In this document: positions 42,718 to 51,737 of the stretch, one piece after another
Position numbering within the stretch: position 1 is the stretch's first letter
Layout of the letters: each line of letters opens with the position of its first letter
NCBI GenBank assembly: GCA_964385695.1
Contig: CAYLQA010000004.1
Span: 69,565-133,564, forward strand
From: CAYLQA01 sp964385695
Lineage (GTDB): Bacteria > Desulfobacterota > Desulfobulbia > Desulfobulbales > Desulfurivibrionaceae
Direction: 5' to 3'
Length of the DNA: 64,000 nucleotides
Position numbers and translations under genes: made by a program
Notes under the pieces: generated by a model
Database searches by the model: none
What the model was told of the DNA's origin: nothing
The model's input: only the letters and a program-made list of their open reading frames with translations

Positions 42718-44037
42718 TTAATGTTTCGCCTTCATCTTGGCCAGTCGGATGAACTGAACAAGCGGCCGCTTGGCCGGACAGACATAGGCGCAGCATCCAC
42801 ACTCAAAACACTCGAACACACCAAACTGGCTGGTATCTTCCGGCCGTCCGGCCTCGACATGCAGCCCGATCTCCTTGGGCTCAAGACCCATGGGGCAGGC
42901 ATCCAGGCACCAGCCGCAGCGGATACACTGGGAGTGGGGATTATTATCAACCTCATCCTCTGCCAAAAAGAGCACGGAAGAGGTGGTCTTGGTCACGGGT
43001 ATTTCAAGGGAGGAAATGGAAAAACCCATCATGGGTCCGCCCATGATAATCTTGCTCAATTCCGGGGTCACCCCGCCGAGATGCTCAACGATATCCTTGA
43101 TCTTGGTGCCCACCTTAACCCGCAGGTTGGCAGGTCGCTTGATTCCCTTGCCGGAGATGGTCACCACCTTCTCATACAGGGGCTTATCAAGAACCACTGC
43201 ATCATAGATCGCCTTGGTGGTGCTCACGTTGTGGACAACCACACCAACGGCAGAGGGCAGAGCAAAGGCCGGAACCTTGCGCCCGGTGATGGACTGAATG
43301 AGCTGCTTCTCAGAGCCCTGCGGATACTTCACGGTCAGTGGAGTAACCGTAACATTAAGTTCGGCAGTGGATCCCGCTTTGGCCGCTTCGGTCATAACCT
43401 TAATGGCGTCGGGCTTATTGGACTCGATGCCGATATGGCAATTCTTGATACCGAGGATCTTAAGGATTACCTTGGCACCCTCGACGATCTCAGCGCTATG
43501 CTCCAACATCTGCCGGTGATCGGCCGTGATGTAAGGCTCGCACTCGGCGCCGTTGAGAATCAGGGTGTCCACCGGATTATCCGGCGGCGGGCTCAATTTA
43601 ACGTGGGACGGGAACCCGGCCCCGCCGATGCCGATGATGCCGGCAGCGTGGACCTTCTTCAACAACTCGTCGTGGCCGAGCTTATGCCAGTCGCATTTAT
43701 TATACTGGGCCGGCTTGGCCTCTTTATCGGTGGCAATGGTTATGGAAGGCGCTGAGACCCGCATGGGATGGGCGGACATACCAAGGTTTTTCACGGTGCC
43801 TGCCACTGGCGAATGCAGTGGAACACCGAGCCCCTTTGTCACCTCACCGACCATACTGCCTTCGGTGATCTCGTCCTTTTTGGCAACAGTCGGTGTACAG
43901 GGCGCACCGATATGCTGGCCCAGAACGATTTCAAGTTCGTCGGGGAGAACCATCTCCTCAATGCTGAGGTGAGCGGTCATCTCCTTTGATTCCGGCGGAT
44001 GGACGCCGCCTTTGGGAAATGTCAGTAAAGGTGCCAT
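42718..44037 (-). CDS. rnfC: Rnf complex subunit C
   Basis: 439 residues. Start MAPLLTFPKGGVHPPESK matches RnfC homologues; an in-frame ATG at 44115 would add 26 unconserved residues. NAD/FMN-binding GIGGAGFPSHVKL, GAECEPYITADH, and two ferredoxin clusters (CIRCGWCLDACP, CFECGCCAYVCP) near the C-terminus. It heads the order rnfCDGEAB-apbE. Confidence 0.95.
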   Translation of the reverse strand: MAPLLTFPKGGVHPPESKEMTAHLSIEEMVLPDELEIVLGQHIGAPCTPTVAKKDEITEGSMVGEVTKGLGVPLHSPVAGTVKNLGMSAHPMRVSAPSITIATDKEAKPAQYNKCDWHKLGHDELLKKVHAAGIIGIGGAGFPSHVKLSPPPDNPVDTLILNGAECEPYITADHRQMLEHSAEIVEGAKVILKILGIKNCHIGIESNKPDAIKVMTEAAKAGSTAELNVTVTPLTVKYPQGSEKQLIQSITGRKVPAFALPSAVGVVVHNVSTTKAIYDAVVLDKPLYEKVVTISGKGIKRPANLRVKVGTKIKDIVEHLGGVTPELSKIIMGGPMMGFSISSLEIPVTKTTSSVLFLAEDEVDNNPHSQCIRCGWCLDACPMGLEPKEIGLHVEAGRPEDTSQFGVFECFECGCCAYVCPAKRPLVQFIRLAKMKAKH

Positions 44038-44335
44038 GTCGCTTTGTCTTGGGGAGACGCTATCTCTACTAAAAAGATAGCTAACCCCGCTAAAATTAAA
44101 CACTTTTTGCAACATTTGAACCTGTTGCGTCGTGTTATGTATATACCTCTCCAGCGGAGATTTCAGTAATCTGTTTGTCCTTTTTTGTCAAGCGGAAACG
44201 GTTGGCGGGCTGTTCAGATATGAATCGAAATTCATCAACCCTTCCTTATATTAGGGAAACTTTCAAGACCAACCGCCACTGCTTTCCACGGAATAATTAT
44301 CCACCCTACAACTGTGTCCTCTGAAGCTTTCAAAC

Positions 44336-44364
44336 TTGACAGGGCAGGTTACATAATGTAAAAT
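44336..44364 (+). promoter_or_regulatory. Sigma-70 promoter of the glutamate synthase operon
   Basis: TTGACA (44336-44341), 17 nt, TAAAAT (44359-44364), about 180 nt before the first gene. Confidence 0.65.
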
Positions 44365-44402
44365 TCCAAGTTCCCAAGTTGGTATAACTGTGTGAAAAAT
44401 CG

Positions 44403-44464
44403 AGTTTTACAAAATTGAAAAAATAAGTTTTACAAAATTGTCACACCTTGTTTTTTTGTAAAAC
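44403..44464. repeat. Direct and inverted copies of AGTTTTACAAAATTG in the glt leader
   Basis: AGTTTTACAAAATTG occurs at 44403-44417 and 44426-44440 (period 23 bp), and an inverted GTTTTACAAAAA at 44453-44464. The set lies between the promoter and the gene, suggesting operator sites. The rest of 44116-44544 shows nothing else. Confidence 0.65.
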
Positions 44465-44544
44465 CAATACTTTATCATCACATCTAATTGGACGTTGGCG
44501 ATGAATAAATTATCAGGAGCCAACATTATTAAAAGGAGTGAAGC

Positions 44545-45687
44545 ATGTGCCGGTTAGCTATGAAAACCGCAAGTGAGCCCTTCAACCCCTTTTCTGTTTT
44601 AACGGCCATGGAGGCTATGCAGGAAGGATACGACGGCAGTGGGCTTGGCCTCTGCTTGCGCGGCTTGAAATTTGCGGATTACAAGTACAACGCCGGGGAT
44701 CCGATTCTCTCTGGAATCGCCCACACGGAAGAGGCCCTTTCCCGCCTGAACCAGATCATGGACGACAAAGGCTTTGTCCTCAAATACGACCATGAGTTCG
44801 ATCTTGACATGAGCAAGGTTGAGGCCAAGGACAGACATAAATACGTACTGCGCGTCTACAAGCAGCCCAAGGCCTGGAGCGCGTTAAACGACGATCAAAT
44901 CGAGCACGAGATGATGATGACCCGCCTGAGCTTACGCTTTGACGGCGAGGCCAACGGTGGCGATCTCACAGCTTTCTCTCTGTGGCCCGACGTGGTCATG
45001 CTCAAAGAGGTGGGTTGGCCCCTTGAGATCGGTCAGGCCCTCGGCCTTGAGTCCGGTCGCATCAAGAGCCGCATCTGTATGGCCCAGGGCCGGCAGAACA
45101 CCAACTGGGGCATCAACCTTTACGCCTGCCACCCCTTCTTTATCCAGGGTGTCTGCACCATGACCAACGGCGAGAACACCGCCTTTATCCCCATCAAGGA
45201 CTGGCTGATCGGCAAGGGTTTCCCCGGCTATGTCGGCTATCAATCCGACTCCGAGGTTTTTGCCCATATTCTGCATTACGTGACCAAGCAGCTCAAGCTG
45301 CCCCTGCAGACTTACAAGCACGTAATCACCCCGCTCAAAAACGAAGAGCTGGCCAACCACCCCCAGGGTGACTATCTTCGCGGCCTGCGCGATGTCTGCC
45401 GCCGTCTGATCATCGACGGCCCCAACGCGGTCATCGGCACCCTGCCCGACGAAACCAGCCTCCTGGTTATGGATGCCAAGAAGCTGCGTCCGGCCACGGT
45501 CGGCGGCCATGCCGGCGAGTGGGCCATCGCTTCAGAGATGTGCGGTGTTGACGCCATGATCCCGGATCGGGATCGGAGCAAGGACTTCCAGCCCATGCGT
45601 GAGCACACTGTAATTATTCCTCCCGACAGACAGGAGTTAGAGATATGGTCTCAATTCGATCAATTTCCGCTGACCCAGGCAGCCTAA
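44545..45687 (+). CDS. Glutamate synthase, class II glutamine amidotransferase subunit
   Basis: 380 residues. Met is followed directly by the N-terminal Cys nucleophile (MCRLAMK), as needed for class II amidotransferases. It corresponds to the GltA domain of split archaeal-type synthase. It releases ammonia from glutamine for the FMN subunit. The 3' end overlaps the next gene by 43 nt. Confidence 0.92.
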   Translation: MCRLAMKTASEPFNPFSVLTAMEAMQEGYDGSGLGLCLRGLKFADYKYNAGDPILSGIAHTEEALSRLNQIMDDKGFVLKYDHEFDLDMSKVEAKDRHKYVLRVYKQPKAWSALNDDQIEHEMMMTRLSLRFDGEANGGDLTAFSLWPDVVMLKEVGWPLEIGQALGLESGRIKSRICMAQGRQNTNWGINLYACHPFFIQGVCTMTNGENTAFIPIKDWLIGKGFPGYVGYQSDSEVFAHILHYVTKQLKLPLQTYKHVITPLKNEELANHPQGDYLRGLRDVCRRLIIDGPNAVIGTLPDETSLLVMDAKKLRPATVGGHAGEWAIASEMCGVDAMIPDRDRSKDFQPMREHTVIIPPDRQELEIWSQFDQFPLTQAA

Positions 45688-47282
45688 CACCCAACGATCT
45701 GCCCTGGATCATTGAACATAACGAGGACAGGTGTACCCTCTGTGGACAGTGTGCCGCTGTCTGCCCGGTGAACACCTTAAAACTGACCTACATGCGCAAG
45801 CGCATGCCCAAGATTGTCTTAAGCTCCAGCGAGCGCGGCAGCTCCTACAAGACCTTTGTCGGCATTCGCCAAAATACCGATATCGGTCGGCGCTGCATCG
45901 GTTGCGGCTCCTGCTCCATGGTCTGCCCCAACGAGGCGATCCAGCCGGTGCATAACAACGTAGACCGCTACCGTTTCGTAAACACCAAAGGCGGCGAGGC
46001 CCCCAAGCGTGGTGGTCGCCGTAATGAGCAAGGCCCAAGCCTTTTGGACCAGATCTCATTCAACCGTATTTCCATGCTCACCGACCCGGCCCTTGATGCC
46101 GGTCGGCACGAGTTTACCATGAACACCCTTCTCGGCCGCGTACTGCCGCCGGAAGAGTATGTTCGCCGCCAGGCCACAGGCGAGTGGATTCCGCCGACCC
46201 GGGAGATCTTCCCATTTATCATCGGCTCCATGAGCTTCGGTGCCCTTTCCCCGAACATGTGGCTCGGCCTCCTGCAGGGCGTTGCTTACTGTAACGAGGT
46301 TCTCGGCATTCCCGTGGTCATGGCCACCGGTGAGGGCGGTTGCCCACCCTGGGTTCTCAGGAGTCCCTTCCTGAAATATATCATCCTGCAGATCGCTTCC
46401 GGTTATTTTGGTTGGGATGAAATTATCCGCGCCATTCCGGAGATGCAGTGTGACCCGGCAGCCATCGAGATCAAGTACGGCCAGGGCGCCAAGCCCGGTG
46501 ACGGTGGTCTTCTGATGTGGTTCAAGGTCAGTAAACTCATCGCCCGTCTGCGCGGCGTACCCGAGGGCGTTGACCTGCCTTCTCCACCGGTCCATCAGAC
46601 CCTGTACTCCATTGAGGAGTCGGTCATGAAGATGATCCAGTCCATGTCCATGGCCTTCAACTTTAAGGTTCCGGTCTACCCGAAGATCTCCGGCTCCAAC
46701 TCGGCCAAGTCCGTATTGAACAACCTGGTGCGTAACCCGTACGCCTCGGCCCTGATGATCGACGGTATCGACGGCGGTACTGGTGCAGCTTACAACGTAA
46801 GCATGGATGCCACCGGACACCCCATCGCCTCCAACCTGCGCGAGTGCTACCTTGATCTTGCAGCCCAAGGCAAGCAGAACGAAATTCCGCTCTTTGCCGC
46901 AGGCGGCGTTGGCAAAAACGGCAAGGTCACCCAAAACGGCATGGCCCTGATCATGCTGGGTGCCTCCGGCGTGCACATGGGCAAATACATCATGCAGGCC
47001 GCTGCCGGTTGTCTGGGCAGCGAGCAGAACCGCTGTAACGTCTGCAACATCGGCATCTGCCCCAAGGGTATTACCAGCCAGAATCCGAAAATCTATCGCC
47101 GCCTCGATCCTGACAGGGTTGCCGAGCGCGTGGTCGAAACCTTCATGGCCATTCGCACGGAGATGAAAAAGGTCATGGCACCGCTGGGTCGCTCGCAGAG
47201 CCTGCCCATCGGCATGTCCGACGCCCTTGGCATCAACGACAAGGATGCGGCCGAGCGTTTGAATATCAGGTACGTGTGTTAA
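45645..47282 (+). CDS. Glutamate synthase, FMN-binding catalytic subunit with ferredoxin domain
   Basis: 545 residues. Two N-terminal 4Fe-4S motifs (CTLCGQCAAVCP, CIGCGSCSMVCP) precede the synthase barrel: GSMSFGALSPNMW, ATGEGG, IEIKYGQGAKPGDGG, DGIDGGTGAAY and the iron-sulfur CNVCNIGICPKG. It makes glutamate from 2-oxoglutarate and ammonia. CAGGAG lies before the ATG inside the upstream gene, fixing the overlap. Confidence 0.95.
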   Translation: MVSIRSISADPGSLTPNDLPWIIEHNEDRCTLCGQCAAVCPVNTLKLTYMRKRMPKIVLSSSERGSSYKTFVGIRQNTDIGRRCIGCGSCSMVCPNEAIQPVHNNVDRYRFVNTKGGEAPKRGGRRNEQGPSLLDQISFNRISMLTDPALDAGRHEFTMNTLLGRVLPPEEYVRRQATGEWIPPTREIFPFIIGSMSFGALSPNMWLGLLQGVAYCNEVLGIPVVMATGEGGCPPWVLRSPFLKYIILQIASGYFGWDEIIRAIPEMQCDPAAIEIKYGQGAKPGDGGLLMWFKVSKLIARLRGVPEGVDLPSPPVHQTLYSIEESVMKMIQSMSMAFNFKVPVYPKISGSNSAKSVLNNLVRNPYASALMIDGIDGGTGAAYNVSMDATGHPIASNLRECYLDLAAQGKQNEIPLFAAGGVGKNGKVTQNGMALIMLGASGVHMGKYIMQAAAGCLGSEQNRCNVCNIGICPKGITSQNPKIYRRLDPDRVAERVVETFMAIRTEMKKVMAPLGRSQSLPIGMSDALGINDKDAAERLNIRYVC

Positions 47283-47294
47283 GAGGAGCATGAT

Positions 47295-49634
47295 ATGAGT
47301 AGAATCCAAGTAGTAAAAGGGCTTGATGAAAACGGCCAACGTATCAGCTCCAAAGGTTTTGAGGAGCTGGTCCAGGCGGCCTTTAGCAAATCTAAAAACT
47401 TAAAACTTGAGACCTACGGGCAGCATAATGTTGCCGGTCGGCTCAAGAGCGATGGCAAACCGGTAAAGGTTGAGATCAACGGCCCCTGCGGCCAGCGTCT
47501 GGGCTGCATGGGTATGCCCGGCACCAAGATCACCTGTAACGGCCCTGCCTCCGACGATGTGGGCTACCTGAATATCGGTGCTGATATCACCGTTAAAGGT
47601 GATGCCACCAATGGTATCTGCAACGCCATGGCCGAAGGCAAGGTTTACATCGGTGGCTCCATCGGCGCCCGTGGCCTGACCATGACCAAGTGGAACCCGG
47701 AGCATAAGCGCCCCGAACTGTGGGTCCTCGGATCTGCCGGTGACTCTTTTGCCGAGTTTAACTGTGGCGGTGTCGCTGTGGTTTGCGGTGTTGAACCGAA
47801 GAACAAGGACAATGTCCTGGGCTATCGCCCCTGCGTAGGTATGGTTGGCGGCTGGATCTTTTACCGCGGCAAGACCGACGGCTCTTACTCCAAAAATAAC
47901 GTTAAGGCCATTCTGCCCGATGACGAGCAGTGGGCCTGGCTCATGGAGCGCATGCCGATTTACCTGAAAGAGATCGGCCGCTCCCGTTTACTCAAACGAC
48001 TCTCCAAGCGGGAAGAGTGGTCCATTCTCATGGCTATTCCACCCCAGGAGCGGGCCCTGATGTTCTCAGGCCCCATGCCCATGGCTGAGTTCAAGCAGAA
48101 AATCTGGATGCCCGGTTTTGGCGGCGGCGACCCGATTCGCGACCTGGCCCCAGGCCTGGACCGCTCTCCGGTTGGCATGATCGAAACAGGCGACCTTCGC
48201 CGCAAGAAGCCTTTCTGGGCCAACCGCGACAAGGCCGCACCCTGCTCCTTTTACTGCCCAGTGCATATTCCCACCATTGACCGTCTCCGTCTTTTCCGCG
48301 AAGGCAAGACCAAAGAGGCCTACGAGATGCTCATGGAGTACACACCGCTGCCAGCCTCGGTTTGCGGCAATGTCTGCCCCAATCTCTGTATGCAGAACTG
48401 CTCACGCCAGGTTGTCGATGAGAAGATCGACGTGCAGTTACTCGGTCAGGCTGCCCGGGACGCAAAAGCGCCCAAGGCAGCCAAATCGCTGAAGAAAAAG
48501 GTCGCTATCATCGGTGGTGGCCCCGGCGGCATGAATGCTGCCTGGCAGTTGGCCCGCAACGGCGTTGAGGCGCATATCTTTGAACAGGACGACCATCTCG
48601 GCGGAAAATTGGCCCAGGTTATCCCCTGGGAGCGTCTGCCCAAGGCCATCTGGGACAAAGAGATCGATCGCTTCATGTCCATGAAAAACATCAAGGTCAA
48701 CTTCGGCGTTTCCATGACCAAGACCAAGATGAAGGAGCTGACCAAGAAATACGATCACGTGGTTGTGGCGGTCGGTACCCACCAGCCCCGCACCATTCCC
48801 TTCCCCGGCCATGATCGCGTTATCCCTGCCCTGGACTTCTTGAAGTCTGCCAAAGGCAGCAAAAAAGCGCCCAAGGTCGGCAAGCAGGTGGTTATCATCG
48901 GTGCCGGTAACGTTGGCTGTGACGTGGCTTGCGAGGCTTACCGCCTCGGCGCCGAAGAGGTAACCCTGGTCGATATCCAGAAGCCCCTTGCCTTTGGTAA
49001 GGAAAAGGCTGCGGCTGAGGAGCTGGGCGCCAAATTCAAGTGGCCGGTCATGACCAAGGAGGTCACAGAAGAAGGCCTGTATGATGCAGGCGGCGAACTG
49101 ATTCCGGCCCAGACCGTGATCATTTCCATCGGTGACGTGCCCGCACTCAAATTCCTGCCCGACACTGTCGAGGTGTTAACCGTGGGCGGCGCAGGCTGGG
49201 TGAAATGTGACGACACCGGTCTCACCACCGACCCGAAGATCTCTGCAGTCGGTGACGTTGAGCGCCCAGGCCTTGCGACAAATGCTCTGGGTGCCGGTAA
49301 GAATACGGCCGAGGCCCTTGTGGCCCGCTTCAAGGGTGAGGAGTACAAGCCCTTTGCTAAGGACGTTATTTCGCAATGCGACCTCACCCACGCCCACTAC
49401 GAGCCTGTTCCTTTCCCTGGCTCCAGTGTCGAGGAAGTGGCGGATCGCTGCCTCAGCTGTGGCACCTGCCGCGACTGTCATCTCTGCGAGACCATCTGTC
49501 CGACCCAGGCCATATACCGGGAGAAGCTGGAAGACGGCAGCTTCCGTTACGTCTCTGACGATGATAAATGTATTGCCTGCGGTTTCTGCTCAGACACCTG
49601 CCCCTGCGGCATCTGGGCCATGCAGACGTTCTAG
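47295..49634 (+). CDS. Fused GltC (GXGXG) domain and GltD-type NAD(P)H oxidoreductase with ferredoxin tail
   Basis: 779 residues. Residues 1-250 are the beta-helix GXGXG domain (GQRLGCMGMPG, GYLNIGADITVKGDATN), normally a domain of GltB or a separate GltC. Residues about 310-690 are the GltD type: N-terminal cysteine domain (SVCGNVCPNLCMQNC), FAD site VAIIGGGPGGMNAAW, NAD(P) site VVIIGAGNVGCD. The tail has two 4Fe-4S motifs (CLSCGTCRDCHLCETICP, CIACGFCSDTCPCG). The fusion ties electron input to the synthase. AGAGGAG precedes the start. Confidence 0.93.
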   Translation: MSRIQVVKGLDENGQRISSKGFEELVQAAFSKSKNLKLETYGQHNVAGRLKSDGKPVKVEINGPCGQRLGCMGMPGTKITCNGPASDDVGYLNIGADITVKGDATNGICNAMAEGKVYIGGSIGARGLTMTKWNPEHKRPELWVLGSAGDSFAEFNCGGVAVVCGVEPKNKDNVLGYRPCVGMVGGWIFYRGKTDGSYSKNNVKAILPDDEQWAWLMERMPIYLKEIGRSRLLKRLSKREEWSILMAIPPQERALMFSGPMPMAEFKQKIWMPGFGGGDPIRDLAPGLDRSPVGMIETGDLRRKKPFWANRDKAAPCSFYCPVHIPTIDRLRLFREGKTKEAYEMLMEYTPLPASVCGNVCPNLCMQNCSRQVVDEKIDVQLLGQAARDAKAPKAAKSLKKKVAIIGGGPGGMNAAWQLARNGVEAHIFEQDDHLGGKLAQVIPWERLPKAIWDKEIDRFMSMKNIKVNFGVSMTKTKMKELTKKYDHVVVAVGTHQPRTIPFPGHDRVIPALDFLKSAKGSKKAPKVGKQVVIIGAGNVGCDVACEAYRLGAEEVTLVDIQKPLAFGKEKAAAEELGAKFKWPVMTKEVTEEGLYDAGGELIPAQTVIISIGDVPALKFLPDTVEVLTVGGAGWVKCDDTGLTTDPKISAVGDVERPGLATNALGAGKNTAEALVARFKGEEYKPFAKDVISQCDLTHAHYEPVPFPGSSVEEVADRCLSCGTCRDCHLCETICPTQAIYREKLEDGSFRYVSDDDKCIACGFCSDTCPCGIWAMQTF

Positions 49635-49657
49635 TTAAGAAGCACACTGGTTTTTCC

Positions 49658-49691
49658 AAGGGCCAGCCCTAAACGGCTGGCCCTTTTTTAT
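49658..49691 (+). terminator. Terminator of the glutamate synthase operon
   Basis: AGGGCCAGCC / GGCTGGCCCT stem, 6-nt loop, then TTTTTTA. Confidence 0.92.
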
Positions 49692-50042
49692 TCACTTCTA
49701 GAGACAGTCAAACAGGCTTGCCCTTTATCACGCCACAAGCGTCAAGCAGCCGCTTGTATGCCGAAATAGGGGCTGCTTGAGGAAATGCTTCTGGCTTTTA
49801 TCCTTGTTTCAGACTATAAATGAAAAATTGATGTGATTTTTTCGCTGAACCAGCCTTACATGTACAACTGGTCACAACCGATCGGGTTTTATCTTGTCTT
49901 TCGCTGTCTGTTACACAACCGGTTTTCTTGTCTCTCAAGCCGGTGCATGTCCAAATAATTTCTGATTCCTTCCGCTATCAATCATCTTGTGCGTTTGATG
50001 AGGTGGCGCTTTACTTAACGAACGTACAAGGAGGAGTACCGG
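49692..50042 (+). other. Long leader of the RNA-binding protein gene
   Basis: No coding frame seen. Ends with GGAGGAGTACCGG before the ATG. A long untranslated leader is common for RRM and cold-shock genes, but I cannot identify a defined structure. Confidence 0.4.
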
Positions 50043-50324
50043 ATGAATATTTATGTTGGGAACTTACCCCATGGTGTGAGTGAAGAGGAACTGAACGAAA
50101 TTTTCTCCGAATATGGTGAAGTTGCCAGCGTCAAGCTGGTTAAGGATCGATTTTCCGGCCAATCAAAAGGCTTTGGCTTTATCGAAATGCCAAGCAACTC
50201 CGAGGCCGACAAGGTGATCAAGGCCCTGAACAAAACCACCATGGGCGGCCGCACCATCAAGGTGAACCAGGTCCAGCCGCAAAAGAAAGGTAAGAAAAAT
50301 GCCCGCCGGGGCAGAAGATACTAA
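50043..50324 (+). CDS. RRM-domain RNA-binding protein
   Basis: 93 residues: one RRM with RNP2 MNIYVGNLP and RNP1 KGFGFIEM, then a basic tail (KKGKKNARRGRRY). Bacterial single-RRM proteins bind U-rich RNA and often rise in the cold. Monocistronic, followed by a strong terminator. Confidence 0.95.
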   Translation: MNIYVGNLPHGVSEEELNEIFSEYGEVASVKLVKDRFSGQSKGFGFIEMPSNSEADKVIKALNKTTMGGRTIKVNQVQPQKKGKKNARRGRRY

Positions 50325-50352
50325 GCTTCGGACTCTCATAACCAAACAAAAA

Positions 50353-50392
50353 AAACGTGCCTCACGGATTCAACCGTGGGCACGTTTTTTTA
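50353..50392 (+). terminator. Terminator of the RRM gene
   Basis: AACGTGCC-CACGG pairs with CCGTG-GGCACGTT, with T7 downstream and an A-run upstream, so it can work in both directions and also serve the convergent cytochrome pseudogene. Confidence 0.9.
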
Positions 50393-50436
50393 TTTGCGCG
50401 TAACATTCCCCCTCACGCTTTTTCTCGCAACTTCCG

Positions 50437-51534
50437 CTAAGCACCATCCTTTGTCGTATGACAAACAAAGCATCCTGTATCCTTCTGCTGCGGGTCGTTC
50501 GTCTCGCAAATCATATTGTTATAATTCCAGCGCAGCAGGTCCGGAAATTCGCTGGCATGGGCCACGTGACAGGAGAGACAGCTCACCGTATCGGTTGTCG
50601 GCGTGACGGTACGGCTGGCGCTTGAAGACACCGCAACCCTGCCAACCGGGGCATTGACATTGTATTCGGTATAGCCTGCATATTCGCTGGACGGGCCATG
50701 GTTGCTTATGACGATATCCGTGGGATGCCTGACAAAGGGGGAGACAATATCGGCGCCGATATCGGTCAGCAGGCGAAAATTGCCGTGGCATGTGGCGCAA
50801 AAGCCGCTGATGGTCTGGCTGGCTGGTTTGACAACCAGCCCAACTGTGGGAATTGACGAATGACAGGAAGCACAGCCGTCGGTTTCGTTACTCGTGGGGG
50901 ATAAGGCCCCACAGTACTCGTTATGGCTGCTGTTGTTCAGGTTCTGCCATTTATCAACACTGTTCTCATAGCCTTTCACACCGACCCTGCACGGTCAAGT
51001 TGCCCGTCAACATTATCGTGATGGGCGCCTTTGAGTGAACTAAAACTACTAAAAGCTCCACCCCGGTAGCCGTGGCAGCCATTATTTCCGGCACAAGAGA
51101 AAGATGTGTTGCTGGTGCCATGGGCATGAAACTCTCCCGGCCGCGCGGTCAAGATATCATCGTTATTGCCGAGCTCGTTAACGTTATGCCCCCTGCTGTC
51201 GCCCCCGCTGAAGATATAGCGAAAATTCCCCCTCGGCTAAATCCGTGGCATCGGTACGAAGAACCTGGGAACCAAATTGCCTCCCATATTCACTATTTTC
51301 GAGCTTGAGTTCTGTCCATGACACCCCAGACAAGTTCCCTTTGTCAGCATGGGATTAGGGCCTGTTTCCCCGCTGAGGGTAGCCATTGCAGCACCAGGCC
51401 TGACTGTTGTGCATGGTGTGACAGTTTGCGCATGGCCCAGAAACTCCGGCCAAAGCTGGTCCCGCCCCCGGGCAACTTAAAAACACAAAGCCAAACAAGA
51501 GAACATAAAGAGTTAAAACTCGTATTCCACAGCC
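50437..51534 (-). pseudogene. Frameshifted multiheme cytochrome c
   Basis: The signal peptide and first haem site (VLTLYVLLFGFVFL, CANCHTMHNSQ) are in one frame; CLGCHGQNSSSKIV, then GHNVNELGNNDDIL and CAGNNGCHG follow in another; the end (CASCH, CATCH, CLSCH, CFVCH) is in a third. At least three or four shifts lie near 51350, 51240 and 51000. It would have had six or more haems and an exported location. An ISL3 element sits just upstream, between the gene and its promoter region, which explains decay. Confidence 0.82.
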
Positions 51535-51737
51535 GGATAACTGGCCAGTATCAGGCAAACTAGACAACCTAAGAATCTCGGCCCGGCAGAGTCTGTGAAC
51601 AAGCCCACCAGACAAAGGAGGAGACGGAGAACAGCCAACAGAGTCGGTTGTTCCATGACCGGAGAAAGCGCCTCCCTTTCCTCCCCAAGAAAGAGTAGCG
51701 CGTATGTAGTTCTTACTCAGCACCCCCATAAAAAAAT

